This document shows, piece after piece, positions 1 to 10,913 of a DNA stretch of 64,000 nucleotides; the stretch's first letter is position 1, and each line of letters begins with the position of its first letter. Both the position numbers and the translations under genes were made by a program. The notes under the pieces were generated by a model. It saw only the letters and a list, made by a program, of their open reading frames with translations. It was not told the DNA's origin and made no database searches. The DNA lies in NCBI GenBank assembly GCA_963576565.1, contig OY755047.1, positions 36,547,851 to 36,611,850 on the forward strand, given 5' to 3'. The stretch is from Aspidapion aeneum. Lineage: Eukaryota > Arthropoda > Insecta > Coleoptera > Brentidae.

Positions 1-139
1 GTCATTCACACTATCGGAAGAGGTCGCTTGAAGTGAACTGCAATGTGAAACGCCTACTAACATACTGTCTAGAAAAAAGTTTTCTGTTGATTCTGTAAAA
101 TTAAATTTTTTTCACATTCTACGTTTTGCATGTACGACG

Positions 140-1440
140 ACGATATGCTGTGATGGACTGGCTTCGTTTTTAAAATTTTAAAACAATCAATCAATAGTTT
201 TGGTATTCAACCTCTTCGCCTGCCAATAGATCGTGTAATATTTTTGTGGTCAGTTCCGATCTGCCGAGTGTAAATGTTAAATGTTACACTGAGCTGTGAG
301 AGAGTGGCTTGGTTTTTGGCAAGTTTTCCATCAGAAAAAGCATGCAAAACTAATTTTAACAACACCAAAAACTAGTACAAGTTGCTAACAACAAAAAACA
401 CAAAACGTGCGAGACTCTATTCTCGGAGGGATAAATGGATTTTATTGAGGGTTTGTTTTATTGAAATTCAACAAAAAGGATGACACTTTATATGCTTAGC
501 TTTCAAAATGTTAGATTTTAAAAACAATCAATCAATAGTTTTGGCGTTCAACCTCTTCGCCTGCCTATAGATCGTTTAATATTTTTGTGGTCAGTTCCGA
601 TTTGTTGAGCGTGAATGTTAAATGTTACAATGTGCTGTGCTTGCAAAAAATCAAGCCATATCATGCTTGTTTTTGGCAAGTTTTCCATCAAAATAATGCG
701 TGCAAAACTAATTTTAACAACAACACCAGAAACTAGTATAATTTTCTGATAACACACAAAACAAAACTTGCGGGACTCTATTCTGGGATTGATGGAAGGA
801 TCATATCAAAACAAGTGATCAGTTCAGTTCATTGATATGTTAGATCATAAATAGAATAAACCAATAATTTTGGCATTCAACCCGACTACTCGGCGGGGTT
901 GAATGCCAAAACTATTGGTTTATGACTGCCTATAGATCGTATTGTACTTTTGGTCAGATCCAGTTTGTCAAGTGTAAGTCTTAGATGTTATATGCTCTAA
1001 TGGACTGGCTTGGGTTTTGGAAAGTTTTCCATAAAAATGAAGCATGCAAAACTAATTTCACCAACACCACGCAACGCCACAATTCCGTTACCCGGTTCTG
1101 GAACGGATGGAAGGATCGTATTGAGAAAAGTTTCATCATTAGTTTTAGCATTTAACGTCATCGCCTGCTTATAGATCGTATAATATATTTATGGTCGGTT
1201 CCAGTCTGTCAAGTGTAGATGCAAAATTTTGCTATATCCTGTAATGAATTGGCTTGGTTTTTGGCAAGTTTTCCATCAAAATAAAGTGTGCAAAATTAAT
1301 TTTAGCAACAACATATAAAACAAAACTTGTGGGTCCCGATTTTGGGAGGTATGAAAAGATCATATCGAGAAAAGTGATCGGTTCGTTTGATTGAAAATCA
1401 CCCAAAACGCTGAATCTTTTAAACATTAGACATATGCATA
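140..1440. repeat. Degenerate tandem array, about 4 units of 280-340 bp
   Basis: The same block recurs near 184, 524, 862 and 1134. It has a CAATCAATAGTTTTGG-like start, then CTCTTCGCCTGCC, ATAGATCGT, a TGGTCAGTTCC stretch, TGGCTTGGTTTTTGGCAAG, and an 'ACTCTATTC' tail. Spacing is about 340, 338 and 272 bp, and the copies have drifted by substitutions and small indels. The array probably begins outside the window, because a broken unit end lies near 150. No open frame is shared between units, so I read it as non-coding satellite-like DNA. Confidence 0.7.
857..922. repeat. Perfect-looking hairpin inside the tandem array
   Basis: Arms 857-883 and 896-922 are inverted copies of the unit start (ataaaccaat... 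/ ...attggtttat), around a short GC-richer loop. The array unit is locally duplicated in inverted orientation here. Confidence 0.75.
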
Positions 1441-1443
1441 GGC

Positions 1444-1760
1444 TAGATTGTAGTCGTATTTTATATGTATATGCGTGAGGTGAAATGCCTAAATCATTTG
1501 AATAAGGTTAGCAGAAGCAATAACCCAGGGTAGGTATCCACAGTCGTCAGCTACTCCTCTTTTTTTGATGGGTGGCATTGAAGAGCATGCAACCCATTCA
1601 AAAAAGAGCTGCCGAGTACTTCGGGGCGTCAAATCAAACACTCAAGCCTGTGAATATTCACCTTCGGTTATTGCTTCTGCTAACCCTATTCAAATGATTT
1701 AGGCATTTGGCCTCACGCCTATACATATAATATTGTATAAACCCAGCGATTACAATCTAA
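1444..1760. mobile_element. Foldback/MITE-like element with ~90-bp inverted arms
   Basis: The left arm (about 1444-1532) contains AAATCATTTGAATAAGGTTA and GCAGAAGCAATAACC. The right arm (about 1659-1760) carries the reverse complement of these blocks, with small indels. The central part, near 1560-1615, holds its own smaller hairpin. No ORF and no clear target duplication were found. It is probably a non-autonomous foldback DNA element. Confidence 0.65.
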
Positions 1761-2067
1761 ATTTATAGTACGATAAAATGACTTGGTTTTAAACAAATCT
1801 TTCTTCACAATAATATTGCGTAGCACGCACTTGATAATTCAGTTGTGAGAATACTATTAACAATTCAAAACTTCTGGGTTCTCTCATGCATATTACGTGA
1901 CCTTGCTATGTTTTTTTGATATGAAATTACTCTCGCTCATTGTAATTGTAATAAGTTCACTTTACTCATCAGCCGAAACGAGTAGCTGTTTATTTATTTG
2001 CTTTAATTACTTAATAGATTCAATTTAGGCTGTGCTAAAAGTTTACAGAACTAACCAAATTACTTAC

Positions 2068-2329
2068 GTCAACGTGTTCATATCCAGTGGGATGTTCCCC
2101 ATAAGAAGGTGGATAATACTTAGGACTGTCTCCACCACCACTGCTGCCTTTACTGAATCCAGCAGATGCACCAGCTATAGCTCCAGCAGAACCCTGTGCC
2201 ACTGCTTTCACTTTTTTCTTAATGCCGTTAGCAACGGCTTTGGCAATTGCTGCTACTATGTCGCCGGAGCCCGATCCTGAAGATCCACCTTCATCCCAGC
2301 CGCTTACAGAAGTTCCAGACCTCTTTGAT
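2068..2329 (-). CDS. Internal exon of secreted Gly/Ser/Ala-rich precursor
   Basis: Read on the minus strand, this 262-bp exon follows a TTATTTTTAAG acceptor and ends at a GAC|GTAAGTA donor. It joins in phase to the exon at 3164-3333: the split codon AG+A gives Arg. The join creates RSKR, a furin-type site, followed by SGTSVSGWDEGGSSGSGSG. Next come an amphipathic Ala/Lys stretch (AIAKAVANGIKKKVKAVAQG), a Gly/Ser tract and a Tyr/Pro-rich end (KYYPPSYGEHPTGYEHVDV). The composition suggests a secreted, proteolytically processed product, such as a cuticle-associated or immune-type peptide. I do not recognise a family. The following exon lies outside the window or is unrecognised. Between 1761 and 2067, on its downstream side, I see only AT-rich intron-like sequence. 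Confidence 0.55.
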
Positions 2330-3163
2330 CTTAAAAATAAAAGATACATTGTCAGCAAATGAATTAACTAATTTTAACAAACGCTTTAGTCGTTGTGCTT
2401 ATTACTCTCAAAAAGTGGAAAAGTCTTGTAAGGAGAGGCTTATTCGATAACCATACAGCCCTTTTTATATTCTTAATCGACTTATATCCTCTAAGAGGCC
2501 TTTGCGTCCAAGATAATTTTCTTCCAACCTTACGTCTACAAGTTCTCATATTTATATCCTTAAGTTTTTTACTTGATGATCTGCCCTTCTTTTTGTTGAT
2601 CTGTTTTTTGCTGTTTTTTTACCATAGGACTGCTAGATCTATATATGAGTTAAGGGTTTGTGTTTTTCCCTTTTAATCTGTGGGCTTGCAAGCTTTGGAT
2701 TCATTAATTTTAAGCCATCTTTAAGTTGCATAAATATCTAGGTTACTTAAAAATGTATTCAGCGCTTTTTGATCTTTATATTGACTTGGAGTTTCAAGAA
2801 TACTAGTAAGAATTTTAAAGTCATACGGCATACGGCACTATACATAAATAGTCACCTCTATTTCTTTGAACTATGAAGGTTAGGCTAGATCAGCTTAGGT
2901 CATGACTAACGTGTCTCAAACTGACCAAATAAGCTTTCCTTTTCTTGGCGTTGACGGTAAAAGTCAGGAATATATAGAAATAGAGGTTGTTCGTCTCTTA
3001 CAAACCATAAAACATTATCTAACAAATTTATTATTAAATATAATTACTAATTTTTGTCACTACATTCTACCGACTCGGGAAAAGTCCTACAACTTTGCAA
3101 TTAAAACTTTATTGTTTGATCAAAATATTAATGGACTGGGCTATTGAGTAACCCTGTACTTAC

Positions 3164-3333
3164 CTATGAAACAATTTTTGATCCCAATACTCTATCTCCT
3201 TGATTTCCTCCGGTGTGAGAACCTCGTCGATTTGTTCCAGCTCCCAAGATGAGTGTCTGTGACTGTGTATTACAGACGACTGAATTCCTTTCGGTGACCA
3301 CCAGGCACATGCGCAAAATAGTAGCATGGGGAT
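3164..3333 (-). CDS. Upstream exon of the same secreted precursor (signal/pro region)
   Basis: The 170-bp exon follows a good acceptor (CATCTTGTTTCAG) and ends at CATAG|GTAAGTA. It starts in phase 0 and ends in phase 2, matching the exon at 2068-2329. It encodes a hydrophobic start (IPMLLFCACAWW) like the core of a signal peptide. After that comes an acidic pro-region with WELEQIDEVLTPEEIKEIEYW, ending just before the RSKR site made by splicing. The start codon could be the internal Met (MLLFC...) or lie in a separate small exon; a candidate is at 29697. The intron at 2330-3163 holds nothing else recognisable. No RNA evidence is available. Confidence 0.55.
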
Positions 3334-3419
3334 CTGAAACAAGATGAAAGCTTTAATTAAATTTGTAGTCCAATTTATACAGTAAAATACGAAGATTTAC
3401 TTAAATTTAAGAGAAATTT

Positions 3420-3800
3420 AAACAGGCGTGCCCCAGGGTAGCTTACTAGGCCCTTATTTATATATTATTCACTTGCAATATCCCAAAATTAGAAAATTGT
3501 CGATTAGCAACATTTGCCGATCAATCTGGTTTAGTGACGGTAGGAAATTGTTGTTGTTGAATAAAATAAAAAAACTTTAGGATACAGTCACCTTTGGAAC
3601 AAAATTAAATGAAACCAAATCAATTCATGTTGATTTTACCTTGATTTTACAAACAAAAATCTAAATCACGTACAAATCACAATTAAAAACATCCCCATAC
3701 CATATTCAAATCGGTCAAAATATCTCGGTATAACATTTACAACAAATCTCGCTGGAAAGCACATGTTAAGAAAAAGAAGCCCTTAAGATGATATTGCAAC
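3420..3800 (+). pseudogene. LINE reverse transcriptase fragment, Jockey clade
   Basis: The plus strand encodes TGVPQGSLLGPYLY, the RT motif B region. After stops and frameshifts it continues with KLNETKSIHVDF. Both match the intact-looking RT segment of the minus-strand LINE at 33.9-38 kb. The catalytic FADD block is damaged here (the corresponding stretch reads as 'gccgatcaatct'). This is an old, dead copy of the same family. Its 3' end appears at 5385-5690, so later DNA separated the two pieces. Confidence 0.75.
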
Positions 3801-3904
3801 TCAATACAGGTACTACTTAAAATTAAAATTTAAAATTGAAATAAACAAATAAATAAATAATTAAAATAAAAAAATATACAACACATACAGCAAAATATTT
3901 AGCC

Positions 3905-4300
3905 TCACAATGATTACTATAAGTAAAAAATTTCATTCAGACCTTTCCCAGCTGGAAGAGTCCCGAGAATTAATGCGGCATTGCCACGCTGTATTGCCAG
4001 ACTTATCCTTTGGGTAACGAAGCCTTAGGATGTTTTATTTTTCGGCAGATTTGTTTTATTGGGTTTTTAGCTTTGTTACCCCAAGGTCCGAAGGTCTTGA
4101 CAGCAAATGGCACAAATAGAAAACCCCGGTTCTGTAATTATTTGTGTTTTAACTTTATTTGTGTCTCTCCCAACCTTGCAGCTTCGCAGCTTTTATCGAT
4201 GTATGGGAGACGTAACTCACTAACTCATCAAGTGTCTCGGCATGTAGCATCCCATAACAATGCTTTACCATTCCTCCAGGGTAATAAAGACATTCCATCG
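3905..4300 (-). pseudogene. Remnant of a retroelement C-terminal coding domain
   Basis: In shifting minus-strand frames I read [12 protein letters not shown], then FLFVPFAVKTFGPWG, then LAIQRGNAALILGTLP. This block order is familiar from the end of reverse-transcriptase-bearing mobile elements in many metazoans (LxWDxTCxDT ... FVPFxVETxGPWG ... QRGNAASILGT). Several stops and frameshifts separate the blocks, so it is dead. The element type is not certain. Confidence 0.5.
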
Positions 4301-4849
4301 ACACGTTTGCCATAATTTCTGCAAATACCCGGTGGTTTCAGTATGGATGGAATGGAAGTTAGCGTTTTATTATATCATTAATCAACCTATGACTTTTTAC
4401 TCTTTCTGCATTTCTTGGCAACTTAGGGCATGTCCAAATTTATCAACTTGATTGTTGCAAGTGCAGATGTGTGGCATGCCCACAGGCCTACCAACTCGAA
4501 GAGATATTTGCTTTCAAAATCATTTTTTTCATGGAATCTTTGCATAATTCTAAATCGAAATATTTTTGGAGTTTAAATTTGGAAAAATCTGAAATATTTC
4601 TAAAATTTTTGTAATTTTCAATTGTCTCTAGCTTTCCATAATCTAAGGCAGAATTTTAGTTGGAAGAACACAAGGTAACATCGAAGAAACATTAGTAATA
4701 GAACCTAAAAAACTGAAAAACAGTGAAAAATAATCACGAATACCTAATCCACCGAATTTCACTGGTAGACTAGAAAGAGCCCAAGCATTGTCATCTAAAC
4801 TGCAATTTGTGTTACATTCTAAAGAAGATTTAATAGTTATTTAAACAAC
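4301..4849. other. No recognisable feature
   Basis: AT-rich sequence without a supported ORF or repeat structure that I could identify. Confidence 0.4.
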
Positions 4850-4852
4850 AAG

Positions 4853-4923
4853 GTTTGAAAACGACTCTTTGCACACGATCGAGACAGTTTGGTAGACCGA
4901 GCCGAAGGCGAGGGAGTGTGCAA
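4853..4923. repeat. Hairpin, ~23-bp arms
   Basis: GTTTGAAAACGACTCTTTGC at the left is inverted as GCAAAGAGGTTTTCAAAC at the right, around a GC-richer loop. It lies just upstream of a small element with GTGCGCAAAA words. Confidence 0.65.
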
Positions 4924-4949
4924 AGAGGTTTTCAAACGAGATTTTTACA

Positions 4950-5300
4950 ATATTTTTTATACGACTGCTAATAAAGAAAGAAAAATCAAATTTTAATTTA
5001 ACTTGTTTTTATTTCCGAGATTTTTACAACAAAACTTTAAAAATGCAACAATTTTTTGACGTATCTAATCAACAAAATCTGCGAGCAGTGACGGTTGCTA
5101 CGGAACTAAGCCAACTTATATTGATGGGTGACAACAACAAAAATCACAATGACGGGAGACCCGTATGCAGAAATGACATAGGCGTGCGCAAAAATGACAT
5201 AAGCGTGTGCAAAACGTTTTGCACACAGCGTGCGCAAAACGCCATTTTCAGATCGTGTTCTCCGTGCGCAAAACCCCCTTTTACAGGACAGTCGTATAAT
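4950..5300. mobile_element. Small MITE-like element with GTGCGCAAAA words
   Basis: TATACGACTG near 4957 is inverted as CAGTCGTATA near 5289, giving short terminal inverted repeats about 340 bp apart. The right half contains repeated (C)GTGCGCAAAA words and the perfect 22-bp palindrome at 5205-5226. A 96-codon open frame here is mostly these words and is not convincing as a gene. Confidence 0.45.
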
Positions 5301-5384
5301 TTTTTTTTAAAGTGGTATAGAAAAATAAACTAGCTTATCGGAAGACTGTCAAATTGACAAAACAAGAGCAAGAGTTTGCTGTGC

Positions 5385-5690
5385 GATGAGTGTGTATGGA
5401 CATGGTATTTAACTATGGGGTTATACTAAAGAGTGTGAAATTCTCGTTGAACAGAAATTTGAAAATAAAATTTTAAGAAACATTTTATGTTTCAAAATAG
5501 TGCTCTTTATTGGGACACAACAATCGAAACTGTAGCAGAGACTAAAAAACTTCGCAAAAAGCCATAGATAGATTCCAACGACATGTGAATGTGGAAGCGA
5601 TTAGGCTTCTAGACAATATTATGTTAGTTCAAAGACTAAAAAGAGTGAAGCCGTTTGAAGTTTAAACTAGCGAACTAAACAAAAATATGT
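5385..5690 (+). pseudogene. LINE 3'-end fragment, same family as 33.9-38 kb
   Basis: Segments such as TATGGGGTTATACTAAAGAG, GAAACTGTAGCAGAGACT and AAAAGAGTGAAGCCGTTTGA match the reverse complement of the LINE near 33990-34260, in the same order. They encode remnants of the ORF2 C-terminus, with stops. An A-rich tail-like stretch follows (near 5680-5710). Together with 3420-3800 it represents one old copy broken by later DNA. Confidence 0.75.
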
Positions 5691-5848
5691 AAAACAAAAT
5701 AAACAAAAAATACGAGTTTAAAAGGTTTTTTCTTTAAGAGTCTCAAGGTGAAGTCTTGCATAAGACAATGACAAACCGGTCTACCTTCCTGCCAGAGTCA
5801 CTTCTCCTTTGCACGAGAGCCCGTTGTATGAATTCTTGAACAAGTGAG

Positions 5849-5854
5849 AAGGAG
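5849..5854. repeat. Target site duplication AAGGAG, left
   Basis: AAGGAG abuts the left Polinton terminus (AGTAGTGTAG...). The same six bases follow the right terminus at 18502-18507. Six-bp duplications are the Maverick/Polinton hallmark. Confidence 0.9.
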
Positions 5855-6310
5855 AGTAGTGTAGTTGTGCGGGTTCTAATTCAAATGGTAACATGCCATC
5901 CACTTCTCCGACCTGCTGCTGAAGAAGTGAACTTGGTATGACCTTCGGGCAAAAGAAGCGTACAAGAAGCTGTCAGCAATGACGTAACAACCAGAGGCTG
6001 TTGAAAGGCCTTATTGGGCAATGAGTTAGCTAGCCGCTTCACTTGCTTAGCCTGGGCTGTGAAAGGCCCTATTGGTCAATGAGGGAGTAGGTAAAATGAG
6101 GTGGTTTTTTTAGTAAGCTAGCTACTTCACTAGCTTCGCCTGGTCTAGGTAAGGCCTTGGCTGTTGAAAGGCCCTATTGGCAATGAGTTAGGTGCCAGCC
6201 AGTAAGATAGCCACTTCACTCGCTTAGCCTGAGCTAGGTAAGTCATAATGTGAAAAAGGCCTTAGCTAGGTAATTGTTGGTTAAAAAATGAAATAATTTC
6301 TAGAAATATT

Positions 6311-6460
6311 TGTTAAAATGAATCGGGATTGTCTGTGTATCTATTATCATTGTGTATGCATTGTTTCTAACCTTAGTGACCCCAATTTGTTAAAATGAAT
6401 CGGGATTGTCTGTGTATCTATTATCATTGTGTATGCATTGTTTATAACCTTAGTGACCCC
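6311..6460. repeat. 75-bp tandem duplication in the left arm
   Basis: Two copies of a unit beginning TTGTTAAAATGAATCGGGAT and ending CCTTAGTGACCCC lie head to tail. They differ at one or two bases. The same duplication occurs in the right arm near 17890-18040. Confidence 0.85.
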
Positions 6461-6570
6461 ACACACGTTCCTGTTTTATTTAATACAGCTGGTTACTTAT
6501 GCTGTACAGGATGTCTCAAAGTAAATAATTCTAAAATAAAAAACTCAAAGTATGTTTTAATTATATATTT

Positions 6571-6891
6571 TTATTCATATATATCATATAAACCACACTC
6601 ATCTCGACCATCAAATTTAAAAATAATTGATTGAAGATGTTTTTTCACGTCATAGTTTGGATATATTTTCGAATATTCCAGCGCTGCATCTGTTAATTTA
6701 CGTTTCCATATTGTAGGTAATAATGGGTATAATGTTGGTAGTTTTTCCTCAATGATGTACCTGCATGAATCAAACCCAAAAGATATCCATTCTGCTAACC
6801 ATTTATAAATATTTTCATAACTTTTCTCTTCTAAAAGTCCTTCTAGTTCAAAGTCAATTTTAGTTGACCAATAATTATATTGAAAGTCCAT
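6571..6891 (-). CDS. Hypothetical 106-aa protein, inverted-repeat copy 1
   Basis: The 106-residue frame starts MDFQYNYWSTKIDFELEGLL and ends in an acidic DGRDECGLYDIYE. It is duplicated exactly, at protein level, at 17455-17775 because it lies inside the terminal repeats. It is rich in Trp, Tyr and Glu and looks like a compact soluble alpha-helical protein, with no signal peptide or membrane segment. The stop codon overlaps an AATAAA on the coding strand. I recognise no family. Conservation of an intact frame in both arms, plus the poly(A) signal, supports a real element gene. It would be transcribed outward, toward the left terminus. Confidence 0.55.
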   Translation of the reverse strand: MDFQYNYWSTKIDFELEGLLEEKSYENIYKWLAEWISFGFDSCRYIIEEKLPTLYPLLPTIWKRKLTDAALEYSKIYPNYDVKKHLQSIIFKFDGRDECGLYDIYE

Positions 6892-7777
6892 CTTACTGTG
6901 TTCTAAATTTTAATTTATGATCTAACTGTTATAGCTCTGGCTGAACGAATGAATGAAGTGTTGGTTAAAAAGATATTAAGGCAAAAGTTGTTTGTGGTGT
7001 TTAACACCACGTGACCAATGCATGATATAATAGTGATATGTGTTTGTATTGCATCACCTACCTATTATGTGACGTAATCCGTGGCTGTTGTTCAAGTTTG
7101 AAGGACCCAAGAAATAATGTGTACCTATTATTGTGTTGTTATCTAACACGGTTTAAAATTGGCAGATTAGCCAACAAAAAGACCTCATTAGCTTAGCCTG
7201 GTATGTTTGAATGTAAAACAGGCGTTAGTTGATTAATAATAATAATAATAATAATTATTGTCTCTGTTTGTTAAAAAACAGATAACCTTATGACCCCTCA
7301 CATGTTTCTGTGTTATCGAATTAGCAATAACCACTAGACCACGTAATATGATGCAATATTATGTAATACAGTTGGTTATTTATATGGTGTGACGCAATTG
7401 TCGTTATATGTATTTGATAAAAATTACAATTTTTAATTTTTCATTGTTGTAATGATCGTCAACAAGAATATTGCAAACGTATTGAATGTTAATATTTCAG
7501 AATAACTAAAACTGCATCAAAATACTTATTAATTTTAGTATCTATGGGAAAAACACACAAACAAAGGCTTAAACAAGCAAGAGATGTATGTATTATAAAA
7601 AAGTAAAATAAGTGCCAAAAGGCATAATAAAATAAAATAAAAATAAGGGTACATAATGAAAGATCGCTATGAGCTGGGGGTAGCAAAGCTACTTTTTACG
7701 CTATATGTGTATGTTTTGTGTCGACAGTTTCCAAGAAAGACGCATTTCGATGTAATGCGCAAATCTCATTTGGTCCT

Positions 7778-8310
7778 TAATAGTTTTTCACTAATTTCTC
7801 AGCACCTATTGAACCGATTCGAGAAATTCATTTTGTATGGGATTGATATATCTAATTTGTATTAATTTTAGCCTTAATAGTTTTTCACTAATTTCTCGGC
7901 ACCTATTGAACCGATTCGAGAAATTATTTTTTAATGCATTGGTGTGGCTTAACTTGTACTAATTTTTAAGGAGCCATAGATCACCTAAAAGGGCATTAAT
8001 AGTTTTTCGCTAATTTCTCAACACATATTGAACCGATTCGAGAAATTCTTTTTGTATGGGATTGATATATCTAATTTGTATTAATTTTAGCCTTTATAGT
8101 TTTTCACTAATTTCTCGGCACCTATTGAACCGATTTGAGAAATTATTTTTTAATGCATTGGTGTGGCTTAACTTGTGCTAATTTTTAAGGAGCAATAGAT
8201 CACCCAAAAGGGCATTAATAGTTTTTCGATAATTTCTCAACACATATTGAACCGATTCGAGAAATTCTTTTTTTTATTGATTTGGTGTGGCTTAAATTGT
8301 ACTAATTTTT
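7778..8310. repeat. Higher-order tandem repeat (218-bp dimer) in the left arm
   Basis: The block TAATAGTTTTTC.CTAATTTCTC followed by TATTGAACCGATT recurs at about 7778, 7874, 7996, 8092 and 8214. Units alternate between 96 bp and 122 bp, so a 218-bp dimer is repeated. The short unit ends in TATGGGATTGATATATC, the long one in ATGCATTGGTGTGGC. No coding potential was seen. Confidence 0.8.
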
Positions 8311-8597
8311 AAGGAGATCTAGATCAATCAGAAAGGCCTTATTAACTAGGTATGTAATAGTTGAATTAATGAAGTGTTGGTTTAAAAAGCGTTAGGTTAC
8401 AGGGTGAGGTGTAAAAATATGGATGTTAACCAAAAAGACCTTAATATACCTTTAGGCGAATTAACATGTTGGTTTAAACGGCATTATTAAAGTTGTTTGT
8501 ATTTAACATGTGATCAATGTATGATTAGGAAAACCAGTTTTTTAATATTGTGTTTACATTTTGATAGGTTTGTAAAACTAATAAAAAGTTATCCAAT

Positions 8598-8990
8598 TGA
8601 GAAATAGTAACTTTTAACGTAATTTAGGTTTTTTGGTAGCTATTGAGTAAGTACATTAATATCTATACATATGTGAAGTATGTTTGTGGTGTTTTATGCT
8701 AGATAAAATATCATATAAACGGCAGGAAACTAACTTTACAGGTCTCCTCAGGGTAGTGTAAAAAGGGCCTTATTACCTAAAAATAGTCATTTTTAACGTA
8801 AATTATAGGTTGTTTGATAGAGATAAATATACTAGCCATTGAGTAGGTTCATTAATATTTATAAATGAAGTATGTGTATGGTGTTTTATGCTAGATTAAA
8901 TACCAATATGAACGACAGGAAACTAACTTGACAGGTCGGTCTCCTCAGGTTAGTGTAAAAAGGGTCTTATTAACTAAAAATATTATAGCT
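8598..8990. repeat. Two tandem ~195-bp copies in the left arm
   Basis: TTTTAACGTAA...TAGGTT, ATTGAGTA..., GGTGTTTTATGCTAGAT and GACAGGAAACTAACTT occur in the same order in both halves (8600-8785 and 8786-8985). The copies have moderate divergence. Between 8990 and 10050 more cognate fragments (such as ACCGATTT.A.AAATTATTTTTGTAT near 9195 and 9320) show that this part grew by repeated duplication. Confidence 0.7.
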
Positions 8991-10489
8991 CTGGTTAAAT
9001 GGTTAGATTAACAAAACGTTGGTTAAAAAAGCAATACTAGGTGTAGTCTAGTGTGACACACCTCTTTGTTAAACAAGTTTAGTAAATTTTTGGTATTTGG
9101 TTAGAATAGTTATCTATATCTATTACAAATAGAATGATACAAACATGAAAAAGCCAATTTAATTTTTTTTCCTCATTTCTCAACATATATTGAACCGATT
9201 TAAGAAATTATTTTTGTATGTGATTGGTGCTGGATTCACATTGACTTTATTTTTTAGGAAGATAACTCTCGGTCACTAGGACCTTGTTAGGTTTTTGTTG
9301 ATGTCACAACTTTAAATAGACCGATTTGAAAAATTATTTTTGTATTGAATTAGGGGATCCAAATTAAATTTATTTTTATCAAGGCAAAGCTCAACCAAAA
9401 GTAGTTTTCTGTTGATATCTCAACTTCTTATTTAACCGATTTCACATATTGTTTTTTAAGTTCAAAAATAATTTTGGTTCAAAAATAAATGAGAAGAGAA
9501 AAAACTATTTTAATATGCAATCAAAACGACATTATTATATAAACACACCCTATGAAAAGTTGTTTACCTATAAGTTTAATTCTTGTTTGTTACCTTTTTA
9601 TTATTGTGTGAGATTTGATTTTAAAAATTGAATTAAAACTAACACTTTAATTTAAAATAAAGCAAAGAAACTTTAATTTAAAATAAAGCAAAAAAATGGT
9701 CATTCTTGTCAATGAGATAATTTAACTAACTACCTATGTAACTGCTAAAGATATTATTGTTAACATTTTCTTCTTTGTTTAAACTTTAGACAAAATCCTT
9801 CAAGATTTAACATCCGAAGATGCCTGAATGTTAACGAAGATTTACGATTACCTTAGAAAATCTGGTTTAATGTTCGAAGTTAGGTACAAAAAGTCTGACA
9901 TGTGTCACATAAATTATTGCACTATAGGTTTGGTGTAACATAATGTATAAACGAAGAAGGCTGAACTTCTTAAAATAGTAAGTGGTTGCCACAAATCTCT
10001 CATTCAAGCTTTTCAGTACAGCATTAAACCGAATGGTAGAAACTTAATAAAATGTGCACGCGCTTGCAGATAGAACAACAATCTATCAAATGTTAAAAAA
10101 ATATATGGACATGTTTCTCGTAGATAGTGTTATATTTTTTAAAATCATTTTGTATATATAATAAAGCGAAAAACAGAATTAAAATATCATATACAAACAA
10201 GTGTTTCTTTATTGAACAATATTTGGCATTTGGTAACAAACCAGTGTTTCTTTATTAAACAACTGTTTTTGATTTATTTTTTCTTTATTTATACCATAGA
10301 CTATAGGAGAAGACTAGCAGATAAAAAAAAACTTCAAAATTTATTTTAAAAATCGTACTTACTTGGTAAAAAAGTTTAAAATCTTTGTTTGACCCATCGA
10401 TAACTCAATTTCCTTTGTCTTTAAGAATCACCAAAATTGTATTCTCCTCTAACCTTTATTTTTCTTTTTAAAGTCAATGCGAGGGAAAA

Positions 10490-10693
10490 CTAAAACAGTG
10501 CTTCTGAAGAAACCCTTATAATGATCAAAGAACACCAAATATAGCAAGCCTTTTTTAAACCAATTGTAGAGAAAGAGATAAAACTGAAGACTGAATCTGG
10601 TAAGATCTGCCTATAAATTCTGAATGGTAAAATGCGACGTTGAAAAAAATTTTTGGTAGTTTTAAGTTGTTTTGATGTTATTTTTAAAGTCAA
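10490..10693 (-). CDS. Possible 67-aa ORF, inverted-repeat copy 1
   Basis: A 67-residue frame starting MTLKITSKQLKTTKNFFQRR is mirrored at 16101-16304 with one visible difference (Ser versus Tyr in CYIWC.LII). It is basic at the N-terminus and has hydrophobic patches toward the C-terminus. It belongs to no family I know. The frame may be open only because the DNA arms are conserved, so coding status is doubtful. Confidence 0.25.
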   Translation of the reverse strand: MTLKITSKQLKTTKNFFQRRILPFRIYRQILPDSVFSFISFSTIGLKKACYIWCSLIIIRVSSEALF

Positions 10694-10913
10694 AGAACAT
10701 TTAAAAGATATTATTAAAATGATGCGGGAGTCACTTATACAACAAAACTGAACAAAAGCGTTCAGAAATTTCGTTTCTCAGGTAAATCTTTTGAAACTGC
10801 TTGACCTTCAAACACCTTTCAAATCAAAATCATAAGTACAAATAAATCAAAGACATTTTGAGAATAATTTAGTGTGACTTTTTTTAGCACATACCAATAT
10901 AGTACATTTTTTA

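Larger units (their letters stand above)
5855..10913. repeat. Left terminal inverted repeat of the Polinton (5.06 kb)
   Basis: The reverse complement of 15881-18501 aligns with this arm from the terminus to about 7575, and again from about 10053 to 10913. The 7576-10052 part is nearly absent from the right arm. Near the terminus this arm lacks a 9-bp piece (AAGTGGATG) that the right arm has. The arm carries two minus-strand ORFs mirrored in the other arm, a 75-bp tandem duplication at 6311-6460, an AAT microsatellite near 7230, and further internal repeats. Confidence 0.9.

Noticed and set aside
2364..2676. Lys/Arg-rich 61-codon minus-strand frame and its plus-strand shadow
   Set aside because: It lies in the intron between the two supported exons. 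No acceptor or donor fits it in phase.
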